Origin: Deltaproteobacteria bacterium
GTDB taxonomy: Bacteria > Desulfobacterota > DSM-4660 > Desulfatiglandales > Desulfatiglandaceae
Assembly (NCBI GenBank): GCA_018644785.1
Contig: JABGPV010000288.1
Span: 1 to 6,162 of the forward strand
Reading direction: 5' to 3'
Length of the DNA: 6,162 nt
Numbering within the stretch: position 1 is the first letter of the stretch; the number at the start of each line of letters is the position of its first letter. Position numbers and translations under genes: made by a program. Positions 5,446 to 6,162 of this stretch are shown piece by piece. The notes below the pieces were generated by a model that did not search any database, was not told the origin of the DNA, and saw only the letters and a program-made list of their open reading frames with translations.

Positions 5446-5594
5446 CTTAAATGTAAGATCGACCTTGTGCTTTTTAAACGGCAAGAATTACGGGAGCGGT
5501 GGCGGAAGGCATTTGTGATGGATGAACGTTGTCTGCTGGCACGTGCCCGGTATGGTATATTGAAAACAACCCTGTCCGCGCGAACCTGACTGCG
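5446..5594 (+). pseudogene. Y1 (transposase_17/RAYT-like) transposase fragment, frameshifted
   Basis: Two plus-strand frames join into one conserved transposase segment. The first, from after the TGA at 5443, ends with ERWRKAFVMDERCLLARARY (to 5553). The second gives YIENNPVRANLTA (5556-5594). The family motif is roughly D-E-x-L-L-x-x-x-R-Y-I-E-x-N-P-V-R-A-x-L. The break is exactly a tandem GGTAT GGTAT (5549-5558): dropping one copy restores ARYIENNPVRANL. The catalytic HUH motif and Tyr region are absent, and the sequence after LTA no longer matches the family, so the gene is dead by deletion as well as frameshift. Confidence 0.75.
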
Positions 5595-5643
5595 AATTGC
5601 GGCCCCGGAAACCCGGGAGAAGTCCAAAGAGGAGTGATAATTC

Positions 5644-5663
5644 ATACACTGTCCCCGGAATTC
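5644..5663 (-). repeat. Right inverted end of the IS relic
   Basis: ATACACTGTCCCCGGAATTC on the plus strand is the reverse complement of the left end apart from one base and a one-base length change. The arms are about 208 bp apart. Confidence 0.7.
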
Positions 5664-5765
5664 CCATTCAACACAATATATGGGGCAAACAGCCAGATCT
5701 CGCAAGATAAACAAAATGGTTGGAATTTGGATGGTATTTTCCTATTATAGTTGAATGCTTGGCAA
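5664..5765. other. Leader region between IS relic and pxpA promoter, nothing recognised
   Basis: The stretch is AT-rich with no coding signal, repeat or terminator I can support. Confidence 0.4.
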
Positions 5766-5794
5766 TTGACAAAAATGAACTATTTGCTTTTACT
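5766..5794 (+). promoter_or_regulatory. Candidate sigma-70 promoter of pxpA
   Basis: A perfect TTGACA (5766-5771), a 17-nt spacer and TTTACT (5789-5794, four of six). Transcription would start near 5801, about 25 nt before the gene. It lies outside the IS relic. Confidence 0.45.
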
Positions 5795-5825
5795 GTGACT
5801 TTTTCCATTACAAGAGGAAACAAGG

Positions 5826-6162
5826 ATGCTTAAACAGATCGATCTCAATTCAGATGTGGGGGAAAGCTTCGGCGCCTACAGAATCGGCCTTGACGAAGCG
5901 GTGATTCCCCTCATCAGTTCAGCCAATATCGCATGCGGATTCCACGCGGGGGATCCATTGGTCATGGCGCAAACAATCTCCCTGGCAGCGGAAAACGGCG
6001 TGGGACTCGGCGCCCATCCGGGCCTGCCGGATCTCTTAGGGTTCGGCCGGAGGGTCATGGATGTAAGCCTTGAAGAAATCAGGCACTATGTGACCTACCA
6101 GGTGGGCGCGCTTCAGGCCTTTGCCACACGAAGGGGGTTGCTCCTTCAACATGTAAAACCCC
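5826..6162 (+). CDS. pxpA: LamB/YcsF family protein, 5-oxoprolinase subunit A, N-terminal part (runs off right edge)
   Basis: PxpA with PxpB and PxpC forms the bacterial ATP-dependent 5-oxoprolinase, which opens 5-oxoproline (pyroglutamate) to glutamate in the cytoplasm. The first 112 codons are present, of about 250 in the family. Conserved blocks are [13 protein letters not shown] (6-18), [13 protein letters not shown] (32-44), [16 protein letters not shown] (61-76), [10 protein letters not shown] (91-100) and LQHVKP (107-112). The last is the start of the HVKPHGALYN block cut by the window edge. ATG 5826 has AAGAGGA 7 nt upstream, and the protein starts at the family's usual place. The pxpB/pxpC (kipI/kipA-like) partners would be expected downstream but cannot be seen. 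No damage is visible in this part. A fragment of the same family lies upstream at 4476-4592. Confidence 0.93.
   Translation, partial: MLKQIDLNSDVGESFGAYRIGLDEAVIPLISSANIACGFHAGDPLVMAQTISLAAENGVGLGAHPGLPDLLGFGRRVMDVSLEEIRHYVTYQVGALQAFATRRGLLLQHVKP

Larger units (their letters stand above)
5415..5663 (+). mobile_element. Internally deleted IS200/REP-associated transposase (RAYT-like) element with inverted ends
   Basis: The piece is bounded by near-identical inverted sequences: GAATTCGGGGGGACAGTGTAT at the left (5415-5435), and on the right the reverse complement of GAATTCCGGGGACAGTGTAT (5644-5663). They differ by about one base and a one-base length change. Between them lies a decayed Y1-transposase C-terminal region. 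About 250 bp is far too short for an intact element, whose transposase alone is normally well over 200 codons, so most of the gene is deleted. Such ends beside RAYT/IS200-like genes serve as recognition hairpins; that these particular ends belonged to this transposase is inference from position. Confidence 0.7.

Noticed and set aside
1..6162. CRISPR array, tRNA or rRNA
   Set aside because: No regularly spaced repeats and no tRNA or rRNA-like conserved sequence seen on either strand.

Overview
The window looks like chromosome from an anaerobic bacterium, most plausibly a sulfate-reducing or fatty/aromatic-acid-oxidising Desulfobacterota (former Deltaproteobacteria). That placement is an inference. 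It rests on an electron-transfer flavoprotein alpha subunit with an N-terminal 2x[4Fe-4S] ferredoxin domain, next to an acyl-CoA dehydrogenase gene. A secreted papain-like peptidase with a TIQAAIDA-type tail and a decayed IS200/RAYT-like element fit the same group.

Left half, minus strand: a catabolic operon reads right to left as etfB - etfA (with ferredoxin domain) - acyl-CoA dehydrogenase (cut by the left edge). The dehydrogenase would oxidise an acyl-CoA and pass electrons to the EtfAB flavoprotein, whose fused ferredoxin clusters suggest onward transfer to iron-sulfur carriers or a membrane oxidoreductase. A TTGACA-type promoter candidate upstream of etfB has two abutting palindromes over its -35 and spacer, a likely operator. 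A hairpin-like repeat of AAAGC-type words lies between etfA and the dehydrogenase gene and includes the etfA stop codon.

Centre, minus strand: a two-gene operon encodes a chagasin-family (I42) cysteine-peptidase inhibitor and then, 12 bp downstream, a secreted C1 (papain) cysteine peptidase. The peptidase's Shine-Dalgarno overlaps the inhibitor's stop codon. The inhibitor carries all three loops that chagasins use to plug papain-like active sites, and the peptidase carries the complete Gln-Cys-His-Asn set. A self-contained peptidase/inhibitor pair is the most interesting system here.

Right part, plus strand: this stretch looks rearranged. It holds a 39-codon relic of the C-terminal part of a LamB/YcsF (PxpA, 5-oxoprolinase subunit A) gene, an orphan CheY-like receiver protein with its own promoter candidate, and about 600 bp without an intact gene. 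Within that 600 bp lies an internally deleted IS200/REP-associated transposase element with about 20-bp inverted ends and a 5-bp duplication frameshift. The 5' part of an apparently intact pxpA gene follows and runs off the right edge. The pxpA relic and the intact pxpA start lie about 1.2 kb apart in the same orientation, which suggests a past duplication/deletion or insertion event at this locus.
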